NCBI RefSeq assembly: GCF_900116515.1
Contig: NZ_FPBA01000023.1
Location: 27,669 to 91,668, forward strand
Direction of reading: 5' to 3'
DNA length: 64,000 bases
From: Geodermatophilus amargosae
GTDB lineage: Bacteria; Actinomycetota; Actinomycetes; Mycobacteriales; Geodermatophilaceae
Shown here: positions 8,094 through 16,450 of the stretch, piece by piece
Layout of the letters: each line of letters opens with the position of its first letter
Numbering within the stretch: position 1 is the stretch's first letter
The notes under the pieces: generated by a model
The model's database searches: none
Seen by the model: only the letters and a program-made list of their open reading frames with translations
What the model was told of the DNA's origin: nothing
Translations under genes and position numbers: made by a program

Positions 8094-9062
8094 GTGAGCT
8101 GGCTGGTCACCGGGGGCGCCGGGTACGTCGGGGCGCACGTCGTCCACGCGATGGTGGCGGCGGGGGAGGACGTCGTCGTCCTCGACGACCTGTCCACCGG
8201 CGACGCCGGACGGCTGGCCGGGCTGCCCCAGGTGCCGGTGGAGGTCGGCTCGGTGCGCGACCGCGGCATGGTCAGGCGGGTGCTCCGGGAGAACGGCGTC
8301 ACCGGCGTCGTGCACCTGGCGGGGAGGAAGCAGGTGGCCGAGTCGGTGGCCGACCCGCTGCTCTACTGGGCGGAGAACGTCGAGGGCCTGGTCGCGCTGC
8401 TCGAGGGCTGCCGCGCCAAGGGCGTCACCCGGTTCGTGTTCTCCTCGAGCGCCTCGGTGTACGGCATGCCCGACGTCGACCGGGTGGACGAGGACACGCC
8501 CCGCGCGCCGCTGTCGCCCTACGGCCGGACCAAGCTCGCCGGTGAGGACCTGCTGCGCGACTGCGCCGCCTGGGGACTGGCCGCCACGAGCCTGCGCTAC
8601 TTCAACGTGGCCGGTGCCGCGGCGCCCGAGCTCGGCGACCGGGGTGCGGCCAACCTCGTGCCGCTGGTCTTCGAGGCCCTCGACGCCGGACGGCCGCCGG
8701 TGCTGTTCGGCGACGACCACCCGACCGCCGACGGCAGCCCGGTGCGGGACTTCGTGCACGTCTCCGACGTCGCGGCCGCCCACGTCGCCGCCGTCCGCGC
8801 GCTGGCCGCCGGCCGGCCCGGGGGCACGTACAACCTCGGCCGCGGCGAGGGCAGCAGCGTGCGGGAGGTGCTGCGCGTCGTCGCCGAGGTCACCGGCGGG
8901 GACACCACGCCGGAGGTGGCCGGCCGCCGTCCCGGGGACCCGGCGCGCGTGGTCGCCGCCGTCGACCGGATCGCCCGGGACCTCGGCTTCCGTGCCACCC
9001 GCGACCTGCGGGAGATGATCGCCAGCGCGTGGACCGCCTGGCGGGCCCTGCAGCCGCTCTGA
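8094..9062 (+). CDS. galE: UDP-glucose 4-epimerase
   Basis: A 322-residue extended SDR enzyme that interconverts UDP-glucose and UDP-galactose, supplying precursors for cell-surface polysaccharide. The NAD motif TGGAGYVGAHVV is near the N-terminus. The catalytic Ser is in FSSSASVYG and the Tyr/Lys pair is in SPYGRTK. The segments SLRYFNVAGA and DYVHV-like RDFVHVSDVA are typical of GalE. It is convergent with the nine-gene inositol/YcaO operon and separated from it by two hairpins, so it is probably not part of that operon, although it could supply a UDP-sugar to the operon's glycosyltransferase. Confidence 0.9.
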   Translation: MSWLVTGGAGYVGAHVVHAMVAAGEDVVVLDDLSTGDAGRLAGLPQVPVEVGSVRDRGMVRRVLRENGVTGVVHLAGRKQVAESVADPLLYWAENVEGLVALLEGCRAKGVTRFVFSSSASVYGMPDVDRVDEDTPRAPLSPYGRTKLAGEDLLRDCAAWGLAATSLRYFNVAGAAAPELGDRGAANLVPLVFEALDAGRPPVLFGDDHPTADGSPVRDFVHVSDVAAAHVAAVRALAAGRPGGTYNLGRGEGSSVREVLRVVAEVTGGDTTPEVAGRRPGDPARVVAAVDRIARDLGFRATRDLREMIASAWTAWRALQPL

Positions 9063-9079
9063 CCCCTTCCGAGCGCGGT

Positions 9080-9111
9080 CGAGCTCTGCCCACGACCGTG
9101 GGCAGAGCTCG
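9080..9111. repeat. Perfect 15-bp palindromic hairpin, copy 1 of a repeated element
   Basis: The arms CGAGCTCTGCCCACG and CGTGGGCAGAGCTCG are perfectly complementary around a 2-base centre. It lies 17 bases after the galE stop and can terminate galE. Its core is almost identical to the second hairpin at 9148-9177 (24 of 26 positions), so this is a duplicated palindrome and not two unrelated terminators. Confidence 0.85.
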
Positions 9112-9147
9112 AGAGCGGGAGCCGGGACCACGTCCTGCCGCTCGCTC

Positions 9148-9177
9148 GTGCTCTGACCACGACTGTGGGCAGAGCAC
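9148..9177. terminator. Hairpin, copy 2, at the end of the PIG-L gene
   Basis: The arms GTGCTCTGACCAC and GTGGGCAGAGCAC pair at 12 of 13 positions around GACT. The last base of the right arm is the final base of the TAG stop of the deacetylase gene on the minus strand. It fits the terminator of the nine-gene operon and shares its core with the hairpin at 9080. Confidence 0.75.
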
Positions 9178-9899
9178 TACCGAGCCGGGGACACCACCGA
9201 GCCGGCGAGCTCCCTCGCCCGGGTGTCGGCGAGCAGCACCTCGGGCAGTCCGGCCAGCGCCGCGCGCATCTGCTCCGGCCCGCCGAACTGGAAGCCGAGC
9301 TGGGTGGCGTAGCAGGCGCAGGCGTCGGCCCGCCGGTCCAGGTCCTGCGGCAGCTCGAGTGGCGTCAGCCCGGCGGGCAGGTCCGGTCCCGGCGCGGCGT
9401 GCGGCTCGCGCAGCACGTACGGCGAGTCCCGCCACCACAGCACCGGCCGGTCGAGCGCGGCCACCGCGCGCAGCACCTGCAGGTGGTCCACGTGCCCGCC
9501 CAGTGCCTGCGGTGCCAGCCACAGGTCGCCCGGGACGTCGGCGAGGGCTCCGCACACCGACCGCCACACGCCGTCGCCGTCGTGCACCCCGGCGAACAGG
9601 TCCGGCGCGCTGGTGTACCCGCGGTGCGGCGCCTCGGGCAGGTCCAGGTGCAGCGAGTCGGCGCCGAGCACGGCCATCGCCGCGGCGTCCTCGTCGCGGC
9701 GCAGCGCCATGTAGTCGACGTCGGCCGGCAGCCCCTTGTCCAGCTGGCAGGCCAGCGCGAAGCCGGCCGGGTCGGGCACGCTGCGGGTGAAGCAGGTGGC
9801 CACGGTGACCTCGTGCCCGGCGTCGGCGAGCGCGGCCAGCGTGCCGCCCACGGAGAACGCGGCGTCGTCGAGGTGCGGGCTGACCGCCACGACCCTCAC
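9177..9899 (-). CDS. PIG-L family deacetylase (MshB-like paralog)
   Basis: A 240-residue zinc-dependent N-acetylglucosaminyl deacetylase fold. The metal motif is SPHLDDAAFSVGG at the N-terminus (the family AHPDDE position, with Leu-Asp-Asp), and the second motif is GGHVDHLQ. Family members remove acetyl groups from GlcNAc-inositol (MshB) or similar glycosides. The genuine mshB of this genome is at 49244, so this copy likely acts on a different amino sugar made by its own operon. It is the last gene of that operon, with its GTG start 10 bases after the glycosyltransferase stop. Longer upstream in-frame starts are rejected because they run inside the glycosyltransferase. Confidence 0.85.
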   Translation of the reverse strand: MRVVAVSPHLDDAAFSVGGTLAALADAGHEVTVATCFTRSVPDPAGFALACQLDKGLPADVDYMALRRDEDAAAMAVLGADSLHLDLPEAPHRGYTSAPDLFAGVHDGDGVWRSVCGALADVPGDLWLAPQALGGHVDHLQVLRAVAALDRPVLWWRDSPYVLREPHAAPGPDLPAGLTPLELPQDLDRRADACACYATQLGFQFGGPEQMRAALAGLPEVLLADTRARELAGSVVSPAR

Positions 9900-9909
9900 G
9901 GGCGCACCC

Positions 9910-11118
9910 TCACAGCAGGTGGGCCGCGGCCCGGAACCGGCAGGACAGGTCGGTCGTCGGCGGCATCGTCCAGTCGGCGGACGGCGTCGTCCCGGCCACC
10001 GAGCGGTACACGTCGTCGATGGAGCGGGCCAGCACCGGCCACGAGTACAGCCGGCGCACCTCCTCCAGCGCGGCCGTCGCCAGGCGCTCCCGCAGGGAGG
10101 CGTCGGCGAGCAGCCGGTCGAGCGCCGCCCGCAGGCCGGCGACGTCACCCGGCGTGTGCAGCAGGCCGTTCACGCCGTCGCGCAGGCAGTCGACGACGCC
10201 GACGCTGTCGGTGCTCACCGTGGGCAGCCCGCTGGCCATCGCCTCGAGCAGCGTGTTGCTGAACCCCTCGCTGTAGGTGGGGCTGACGAAGACGTCGGCC
10301 GAGCGGTAGACCGCCGGCGCCTCGTCGGGCGGGACGTAGCCGAGGAACGTCGTCCGCCCGTCGGCCCGCGCGCGGGCCTCGTCGAGGTCGGGGCCGATGC
10401 CCGAGACCACCAGCCGCACGTCGTCGGGCAGCGCCTCCAGCAGGTCGAGCACGCCCTTGCGGCGGTCGACCCGGCCGTGGAACAGCAGCACCGGCGGGTC
10501 CTGCAGCGAGCCGATCGGCCGCTCGGCCGGGGTGAACCGGCAGGTGTCGGTGGCGCCCGGGACGATCGTGAACCGCGCGGGGTCCGAGCCGAGGTTGCCC
10601 ACCACCTCGTCGCGGAAGCTGGCGCTGCCGATCAGCACCGCGCTCGAGGCGTCGACGACGCTCCGCATCGCGTGGGCGTGCGTCGGGCAGCAGGTGCCCA
10701 CCCAGTGCCCGTCGCCGCCCTGGATGCTCACCACCGCAGGCAGCCCGGTCTCCCGTGCGGCGGCCAGCACCGCCAACCCCGGCGGGTAGCCGTACTGGGC
10801 GTGCAGCACGTCGAACGGGCGGTCGCGGTGCAGGTCGAGCACCGTGCGCACGATCTCCGCGATGTCGCCCTCCCAGTCGGCGGGGACGACGGTCTCGCCG
10901 CGGCTGGGCAGCGCGTGCACCTCGACGCCGGCGGGCACGCGGTCGGCCGGGGGCGGGCCGCCGCCGTACACGCGCGTGCCGGCCTCGTCGTCGCGGTACT
11001 GGCTGACCAGCACCACCTCGTGGCCCAGCGCCACCAGTTCGCGCAGCAGGTTCTCCGCGTAGACGCTCATCCCGCTCACCGCCGGCCAGTAGCGCCGGCT
11101 GACGAAGCAGATCCTCAC
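9910..11118 (-). CDS. GT4-family glycosyltransferase (MshA-like)
   Basis: A 402-residue GT-B fold retaining glycosyltransferase. The N-terminus ICFVSRRYWPAVSGMSVYAE carries the acceptor-side loop. The C-terminal sugar-nucleotide half has FHGRVDRRKGVLDLLEAL and the EX7E region SEGFSNTLLEAMASG. The closest well-known relative by fold and context is MshA, which joins GlcNAc to inositol 3-phosphate. An inositol-phosphate synthase opens this operon and a deacetylase closes it, so a similar first step is plausible; donor and acceptor are inferred. The GTG start overlaps the stop of the isomerase gene as GTGA. Confidence 0.88.
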   Translation of the reverse strand: MRICFVSRRYWPAVSGMSVYAENLLRELVALGHEVVLVSQYRDDEAGTRVYGGGPPPADRVPAGVEVHALPSRGETVVPADWEGDIAEIVRTVLDLHRDRPFDVLHAQYGYPPGLAVLAAARETGLPAVVSIQGGDGHWVGTCCPTHAHAMRSVVDASSAVLIGSASFRDEVVGNLGSDPARFTIVPGATDTCRFTPAERPIGSLQDPPVLLFHGRVDRRKGVLDLLEALPDDVRLVVSGIGPDLDEARARADGRTTFLGYVPPDEAPAVYRSADVFVSPTYSEGFSNTLLEAMASGLPTVSTDSVGVVDCLRDGVNGLLHTPGDVAGLRAALDRLLADASLRERLATAALEEVRRLYSWPVLARSIDDVYRSVAGTTPSADWTMPPTTDLSCRFRAAAHLL

Positions 11119-11951
11119 GCCGCCGCCTCGGCCTTCCGGAGCGTCTCGATCGAGCGCGGCACCATCTCGTGCGCGCGGTGCCCGTCGCGGGAGAGCTCCA
11201 GCGTCACCAGCCGGTCGAAGGAGGCGTCCCGCAGCGCCCGCAGCACCGCGGGCAGGTCGACGTCGCCCTCGTCCAGCGGCAGGTGGTCGTGCACCCCGCG
11301 GCGCATCCCCTCGACGGCGACCGTGCCCAGGGATGGCGCGAAGCGGGTCACCGCCTCCTCCGGCGCGTACGCCCCGGCGACGACGCAGTGCCCGGTGTCG
11401 AGCGCCAGCGTGATGCCCGGCGCCTCGGCAGCCAGCCGCGCCCAGTCGTCGCAGTCCTCGACCAGCATCCCGGGTTCCGGCTCGACGGCGAGGGCGTAGG
11501 AGCGGCCGCCGTGGCTGCCGACCAGCGCGCGGACACCGTCCGTGAACCAGCCCCACGCCTCGTCGCGGTCCACCCCCGGCTTCGGCACGCCGGCCCAGAA
11601 GCTGACCGCCTCCGCGCCCAACACCTCCGCGAGGTCGCAGGCCAGCCGCAGGTAGGCCAGCCGCCGCTCCCGTCCCTCGGCGGAGGCGGTCACGAGCGTC
11701 GGCTCGTGCTTGGCCCGCGGGTCGAGCAGGAAGCGCGCGCCGGTCTCGACCACCACGCCCAGGCCGAGCTCGTCGCAGCGCCGCCGCACCGCCTCGGCCT
11801 GCCGGTGGGCGTCGTCGGCGAACGGGTCGAGGTGGACGACGTCGAGGGTGAGCGCCACCCCCGCGTAGCCGCAGTCGGCGAGGAAGGTCAGCGCGTCGGA
11901 CAGCCGGTGCGAGGTCAGCCCGTTGGTGTTGTACGCGTACCGCAGGCTCAC
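11115..11951 (-). CDS. TIM-barrel sugar phosphate isomerase/epimerase-like protein
   Basis: A 278-residue AP-endonuclease-2/xylose isomerase-like TIM barrel. It opens with LRYAYNTNGLTSHRL. Metal-binding acids and histidines are visible in VVHLDPFADD, FWAGVPKPGV, EPEPGML, LALDTGHC and VTLELSRDGH. Enzymes of this type isomerise or epimerise sugars and inositol derivatives (for example the IolE and IolI group), which would suit an inositol-based pathway. The specific reaction is not known. Its GTG start overlaps the YcaO stop and its stop overlaps the glycosyltransferase start, both as GTGA, so the three are coupled. Confidence 0.82.
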   Translation of the reverse strand: MSLRYAYNTNGLTSHRLSDALTFLADCGYAGVALTLDVVHLDPFADDAHRQAEAVRRRCDELGLGVVVETGARFLLDPRAKHEPTLVTASAEGRERRLAYLRLACDLAEVLGAEAVSFWAGVPKPGVDRDEAWGWFTDGVRALVGSHGGRSYALAVEPEPGMLVEDCDDWARLAAEAPGITLALDTGHCVVAGAYAPEEAVTRFAPSLGTVAVEGMRRGVHDHLPLDEGDVDLPAVLRALRDASFDRLVTLELSRDGHRAHEMVPRSIETLRKAEAAA

Positions 11952-13426
11952 GAGTCTGCTGCCTCGGACGCGAGGACCTCCGCGACCACGTGCCGGCCCG
12001 GCTCCCGGTACAGCGCGTAGAGCGCGCCCACCCGCCGGTCGGCGCCCGCACGGTCGAACCAGGCCGGGCCGCCCAGGCGCTCCTCGGCCGCGGCGGTCAG
12101 GTGCACCCGCGCCCAGCCGCCCGGGTCGGCGCCCACGACCGCCAGGCCCTCGTCGTGCTCGACCAGCCGGCGCACGCCGCGCTCCCCGATCCGGCCGTAG
12201 CTCATCGTCTCCACCTCGAGGCCGGTCACGAGCACCTTGGCGGCCACCGCGTCGCCGACGGAGGGCTGCAGTTCGACCAGCACGTCGTGGCCGGCGGCCT
12301 GCACCGCGCCGGTGACCTGCGCGTGCAGGTCGTCCCCGGACCACGCCGGCAGGTCGGCCAGCGCCACGGTGGACCGGCGGGACAGCACGGTGTCCTGGAG
12401 CAGGTCGACCAGCGCGGTGGTGCCCATGCGCGTCCACTCGAGCATCGCCTGCAGCGCGCGGTCCTCCTCGACCAGCCGCTCCGGGGGGTGCCCGCCGCGC
12501 CAGTGCTCCAGGTAGCCCGGTGGCGTGGCCGGCAGGACGACGTCGAAGGGCCCGTGCATGAACGCCTTCCGCGCGCGGGCCGAGGCGAACTCGTGCAGCG
12601 CCTTGCGGACGGCGGTGTCGCGGTCGGGGTGCGCCGCCTCGCCGCACGCCGTGGCCATCACCGGCACCGGCTCCGAGCCGTCCCGCGAGCAGCCGACGGC
12701 GTAGACGTCGACGACGCCGAAGTCCGTGGTCGCGAGCTTCACCACGACGTCGATGCCGGCGCCGTCGAGGCGGTCGAGCAGCGCGAGCGCGTCGGGATCG
12801 GTGAGCCCGGCGAGGTCGACGACGACGCCGCGGTCCATCGCGCGGAACGCCGTGGCGTTGCCGTCGCGCTGCAGCACCTCGAGCAGCGCGTGGGTGACCG
12901 CGCGGTCGGCGTCGAACGCCGCGCCCTGGCCGTTGGTGATGACCGTGGTCAGCCAGCCGGCGGGCGGCGGGTCACCGGGCAGGTCGTCGGGTGCTGACGC
13001 GACGAGCTCGGCGGGCACGAGCACCCGCTCGCCGTCGCGCAGCCGGGTCATCGGCAGCCACTGCAGCGGCCGGTCGTCGTCGTACGGGCTGCCCGCCTCC
13101 AGGCACAGCTCGCGGGGGTCGGCGACGCGGTCGCGGCCGTGCCGGCGGGTCATCTCGGCGAACGAGCCCTGCTCCCGCGAGACGCCCTGGTGCGCGCGCA
13201 GCGACAGCGCCATCTCGGCCATCTCGCCCATCGCGCCGGTGCGGGCCTCCTCGCGGGTGGCGCCGTAGCCGAGGCCGCTGCCGCCCGGGTGCAGCTCCGA
13301 GGGCGGCAGGACGGCCGAGTGCAGCGGCACCTCGAGGACGTCGATGCCCTCGATGGCGAAGTCCTCGACCGGGACGGGGAACGAGTCGCGGTACCGCTGC
13401 GACGGCGTCGTCTCGACCGCGGTCAC
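11948..13426 (-). CDS. YcaO-domain protein (ATP-dependent amide-activating enzyme)
   Basis: A 492-residue YcaO protein. The ATP-binding helices are visible at about residues 48-70 (SGLGYGATREEARTGAMGE) and 165-190 (NGQGAAF, then ALLEVLQRDGNATAF), followed by CGEAAHPDRDTAVRKALHEF. YcaO enzymes phosphorylate an amide oxygen to form azolines, thioamides or amidines. The C-terminus lacks the PxPxP tail of azoline-forming cyclodehydratases, there is no E1-like/ocin-ThiF partner, and I found no precursor peptide nearby. A stand-alone use on a peptide or a small-molecule amide is therefore more likely; this is an inference. It is coupled to both neighbours by GTGA overlaps. Confidence 0.88.
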   Translation of the reverse strand: MTAVETTPSQRYRDSFPVPVEDFAIEGIDVLEVPLHSAVLPPSELHPGGSGLGYGATREEARTGAMGEMAEMALSLRAHQGVSREQGSFAEMTRRHGRDRVADPRELCLEAGSPYDDDRPLQWLPMTRLRDGERVLVPAELVASAPDDLPGDPPPAGWLTTVITNGQGAAFDADRAVTHALLEVLQRDGNATAFRAMDRGVVVDLAGLTDPDALALLDRLDGAGIDVVVKLATTDFGVVDVYAVGCSRDGSEPVPVMATACGEAAHPDRDTAVRKALHEFASARARKAFMHGPFDVVLPATPPGYLEHWRGGHPPERLVEEDRALQAMLEWTRMGTTALVDLLQDTVLSRRSTVALADLPAWSGDDLHAQVTGAVQAAGHDVLVELQPSVGDAVAAKVLVTGLEVETMSYGRIGERGVRRLVEHDEGLAVVGADPGGWARVHLTAAAEERLGGPAWFDRAGADRRVGALYALYREPGRHVVAEVLASEAADS

Positions 13427-14382
13427 AGCTCGGCCAGCGCGACGGGAGCGGCGTCCGGCGGCCCGGACAGCAGCCGCTGCACCAGGTGGACGACGTGGTC
13501 GGTGGTGACGCCGGGGACCATCTCGAACGGCGTCGCGACGGTGCCGAAGTCGAGCTCCGCGACGACGGCGAGCATCTCGCGCAGCTCGCCGTGCGAGAGC
13601 GGGATCTGCGCGTGGAACGCCTTGTGCGCGCTCAGCGCCACCGGCTCGCCGGCGGGGGAGAGGTCGACCTTGAGCGAGTCGCCGCAGAAGAGGATCCCGC
13701 GGCGGGAGTCGTGCAGCACCGAGTGCCCGGCGAAGTGCCCGCCGGTGCGGTGCAGGGTCAGTGCGGGGGCGAGCTCCAGGACGTCGTCGGCCGGCCAGGT
13801 GACGCGGAAGGCCTTCGTCCAGGTCAGGTCGTGCACGTTGACGCAGACGACCCGCGGCTCGAGCTCCTGCTGCAGCTGCCACAGCGCGCCGTAGCCGTGC
13901 ACGTGGCTCGACGCCAGCACCGGGAAGCCGCCCTTCGCCTCCGCCATGCGTCGCAGCTCGGCGAGCATGTCGGCGGTGTACCAGGGCGCGCACTCGAAGC
14001 CGACCAGGCCGACGTCGCTCTCGATCACCCAGCCGCGGCTGTCGAGGCCGAAGCGCGGCTCGGTGCCGAACTCGGTGACGCCGTCGACCGGGGCGGGCCG
14101 CCAGAAGCCGGTGACCAGCTCGTCGGCCTGCTTGTCGGTGACGAACTCGAAGCCGTGCTCGGGCAGCGCGTTGCGGACGTCGGCGCAGACCGGGCAGACC
14201 AGCGGCCCGGGCGCCGGCCAGCGCTGCCAGTGCCCGCAGTTGGTGCAGGCGTAGGCGGGCAGGTCGGGCAGCAGGCCGCGGTAGGGGTTGGTGTCGACCT
14301 GGCTGGTGCCGTGCCGCGCCCCGTCGTCGGCGGCGGGGTCGGTGGTCCGGTCGATCGAGCCGGGGACGTCGGGCGGGCTCAC
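13423..14382 (-). CDS. MBL-fold metallo-hydrolase with N-terminal zinc ribbon
   Basis: A 319-residue protein. A rubredoxin-like zinc ribbon comes first (Cys 46, 49, 63, 66 in YACTNCGHW and LVCPVCADV). A metallo-beta-lactamase domain follows, with metal ligands in SSHVHGYG (His 160, 162), GGHFAGH (His 216) and FCGDSLKVD (Asp 235). The HxHxY version of the first motif belongs to a hydrolase subgroup different from the classical HxHxDH. A hydrolytic or sulfur-handling role beside YcaO is possible but unproven. The GTG start overlaps the oxidoreductase stop, and the stop overlaps the YcaO start. Confidence 0.85.
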   Translation of the reverse strand: MSPPDVPGSIDRTTDPAADDGARHGTSQVDTNPYRGLLPDLPAYACTNCGHWQRWPAPGPLVCPVCADVRNALPEHGFEFVTDKQADELVTGFWRPAPVDGVTEFGTEPRFGLDSRGWVIESDVGLVGFECAPWYTADMLAELRRMAEAKGGFPVLASSHVHGYGALWQLQQELEPRVVCVNVHDLTWTKAFRVTWPADDVLELAPALTLHRTGGHFAGHSVLHDSRRGILFCGDSLKVDLSPAGEPVALSAHKAFHAQIPLSHGELREMLAVVAELDFGTVATPFEMVPGVTTDHVVHLVQRLLSGPPDAAPVALAEL

Positions 14383-15377
14383 GGGGTTCCTCCGGAGAGA
14401 GCGGTGAGGAGCAGGCGGTGCAGGGCGAGGTCGCGGGCGGCGTCGTACGGCCATGCCGTCCCCACCCGCCCGCGGCCGGCGACCGCGTCGGTGAAGGCGG
14501 CGAACTGCGCCTCGAACGGTGGGGTGTCGGCGAACGGCACGTCCACCGGGTCGGGGCGGTACAGCGTCAGCGAGCCTCCCGCCGTCTGGCCCATCGTGTC
14601 GACGGCCACCGCCATGCCACGGGTGCCGACCACCTCGAGGCGGCGGCGGGGCAGCGCGTCGGGGGTGTTGAACGCGACGTGCAGGCTCACCAGCACCCCG
14701 CCGTCGGTGCTGCCCGTGAGCAGCGCGCCGTCGTCGACGCCGTAGTCGTGCACCCGGGTCTGCAGCAGCGCCGACAGCAAGGTGACGTCCTCGCCGAGCA
14801 GCGTGCCGGTGAGGTCCAGGCCGTGCGGGGCCAGGTCGATGGCCGCGCCGCCGCCGGCGCGGGCCGGGTCGACCCGCCAGTTGTCGTGCGGGCGGCCGTC
14901 GGGCGTCCAGTCGCCGGGCAGCCAGCAGCAGTAGACGATCCGGACGGCGGTCACCGTGCCGAGCCCGGGCACCAGCTCGCGCAGCCGCACGTGGGCGGGG
15001 TGCCAGCGCTGGTCGTAGGCGGTGCCGAGCAGCACGCCGGCCCGCGAGCAGGCGTCGACCAGGGCCTGCGCGTCCTCGGCGTCGGCGGCCAGCGGCTTCT
15101 CGCACAGCACCGCCTTGCCGGCTGCGGCGGCCGCCTCGACCAGCGGCCGGTGCCCGGCGTTGGGCACCGCGACGTAGACCGCGTCCAGGCCCGGGGTGCC
15201 GAGGAACTCCGCCAGGTCCGTGGTGCGGGCGGCACCCTCGACCGGCATCCGCTCCATCGCCGCCGGGTCCAGGTCGTGCAGCGCCACCACCCGGGCGCCG
15301 TCGACGGCGAGCAGCGCGGGCAGCGCGTGGTCGCGGGCCACCCAGCCGCACCCGGCGATGCCCCAGCCGACACTCAC
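14379..15377 (-). CDS. Gfo/Idh/MocA-family oxidoreductase
   Basis: A 332-residue NAD(P)-dependent oxidoreductase. The Rossmann motif is WGIAGCGWVARDHALPALL, and the conserved EKPLA segment follows in AVLCEKPLAADAED. The C-terminal domain has the metal-free active-site helix GGGAAIDLAPHGLDL with the conserved Asp and His. Family members oxidise sugar or inositol hydroxyls, such as inositol 2-dehydrogenase, which is consistent with the inositol-phosphate synthase at the head of the operon. It is coupled by GTGA to the methyltransferase upstream and to the MBL gene downstream. Confidence 0.87.
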   Translation of the reverse strand: MSVGWGIAGCGWVARDHALPALLAVDGARVVALHDLDPAAMERMPVEGAARTTDLAEFLGTPGLDAVYVAVPNAGHRPLVEAAAAAGKAVLCEKPLAADAEDAQALVDACSRAGVLLGTAYDQRWHPAHVRLRELVPGLGTVTAVRIVYCCWLPGDWTPDGRPHDNWRVDPARAGGGAAIDLAPHGLDLTGTLLGEDVTLLSALLQTRVHDYGVDDGALLTGSTDGGVLVSLHVAFNTPDALPRRRLEVVGTRGMAVAVDTMGQTAGGSLTLYRPDPVDVPFADTPPFEAQFAAFTDAVAGRGRVGTAWPYDAARDLALHRLLLTALSGGTP

Positions 15378-16399
15378 CAGGCCTCCGGGAGGTCGACGAG
15401 CAGCCGGCGGCGCGCGGCGTCGGCCGGCAGCGGGTCGGGCCAGCGCTCCGGCAGGTACGACGACCGCGGCCCGTACTCGGCGGCGTAGCGCCCGTTCGGC
15501 CAGGTGAGCGCGCCGTCGCGGTAGAGCGGGTTGGGCGAGAGCGGCGGCAGCGGCTCGCCGAGGTCGGCCGGCGCGGGCGCGAGCGGGTCGCCGGCCACCA
15601 GGGCGATCGCCTCGCTGGCGTGCAGGTCCGCGGGGGCGGCCGGCCGCGGCGGCCGGCCCTCCAGCAGCGAGCGGGTCAGCTCCTCGTCGTCGTAGAGCAG
15701 GCCGGTGCCGAGCACCTCGGCGTAGCCCTCCGGCGTCAGCGGCTCGCCGTGCGGGTCGGCCACGTGCGCGTGCCCGACGACGACGGTGCCGCCGTCCCCG
15801 GCCAGCGCGCGCATCGCGGCCGCGGCGGCCGGCTTGTCGCGCAGGAAGTAGAAGGCGTCGTGGCACATGACGTAGGCCGGCCGGCCGACGGCGAGGTCGG
15901 GGGCGGCGGCGAGGTCGGCGCACACGTAGCGCGCCTCCGGGCAGACGAACCGCCGCGCCAGCCACAGCTTGGCCCACACGACGTCGACGCCGAGCAGGTC
16001 GCGCACCCCGCGCCGGGACAGCTCGCGCAGGTGCGCGCCGGTGCCGCAGGCGACGTCGACGACCGGCCTGCTGCCCGGCCAGTGCTGCTGCAGCAGCGCG
16101 AGGCCGGCCAGGTGCGTGGGGTCCGACCAGCGGTGCGCGAAGTAGTCGGCCACGCGACCCATGCCGAGCAGCTCCATCGCCTCGCGCAGCGTGCGCGCGG
16201 CGGGCACGCGGGCCAGCTGCTCGGGCGGGGGCGGCGCCTCGGTCCACCAGTCGTCGGCGTCGGCCAGCAGCAGCACGCGGGCGCGGTCGGTCTCGCCGGC
16301 GGCCAGCAGCTCCCCGACCCGGGCGCGCAGGTCGTCGCGGCCGGCCCGCGCGAACGGGATCCCGTCGACGACGGGCGCGTCCAGGAGCAGGCCGGTCAC
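15374..16399 (-). CDS. SAM-dependent methyltransferase
   Basis: A 341-residue protein. A helical N-terminal region of about 100 residues (WWTEAPPPPEQLARVPAART) precedes a class I methyltransferase domain. Motif I is VVDVACGTGAHLREL, and the acidic loop LLGVDVVWAKLWLA follows. YVMCHDAFYFL lies at the post-I strand. After the catalytic core there is a Pro-rich tail ending in ERWPDPLPADAARR. The methyl acceptor is unknown; the context suggests an inositol-glycoside or YcaO product. It starts after the only substantial gap in the operon (51 bases). Confidence 0.85.
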   Translation of the reverse strand: MTGLLLDAPVVDGIPFARAGRDDLRARVGELLAAGETDRARVLLLADADDWWTEAPPPPEQLARVPAARTLREAMELLGMGRVADYFAHRWSDPTHLAGLALLQQHWPGSRPVVDVACGTGAHLRELSRRGVRDLLGVDVVWAKLWLARRFVCPEARYVCADLAAAPDLAVGRPAYVMCHDAFYFLRDKPAAAAAMRALAGDGGTVVVGHAHVADPHGEPLTPEGYAEVLGTGLLYDDEELTRSLLEGRPPRPAAPADLHASEAIALVAGDPLAPAPADLGEPLPPLSPNPLYRDGALTWPNGRYAAEYGPRSSYLPERWPDPLPADAARRRLLVDLPEAW

Positions 16400-16450
16400 G
16401 GTCTCACCGGTTCGCTCCCGCGCGGCGGAGCCGCCAGATCACGGAGCCGC

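Noticed and set aside
8094..9062. galE as part of the inositol/YcaO operon
   Set aside because: It is on the opposite strand and separated by two hairpins; it can only be linked functionally.
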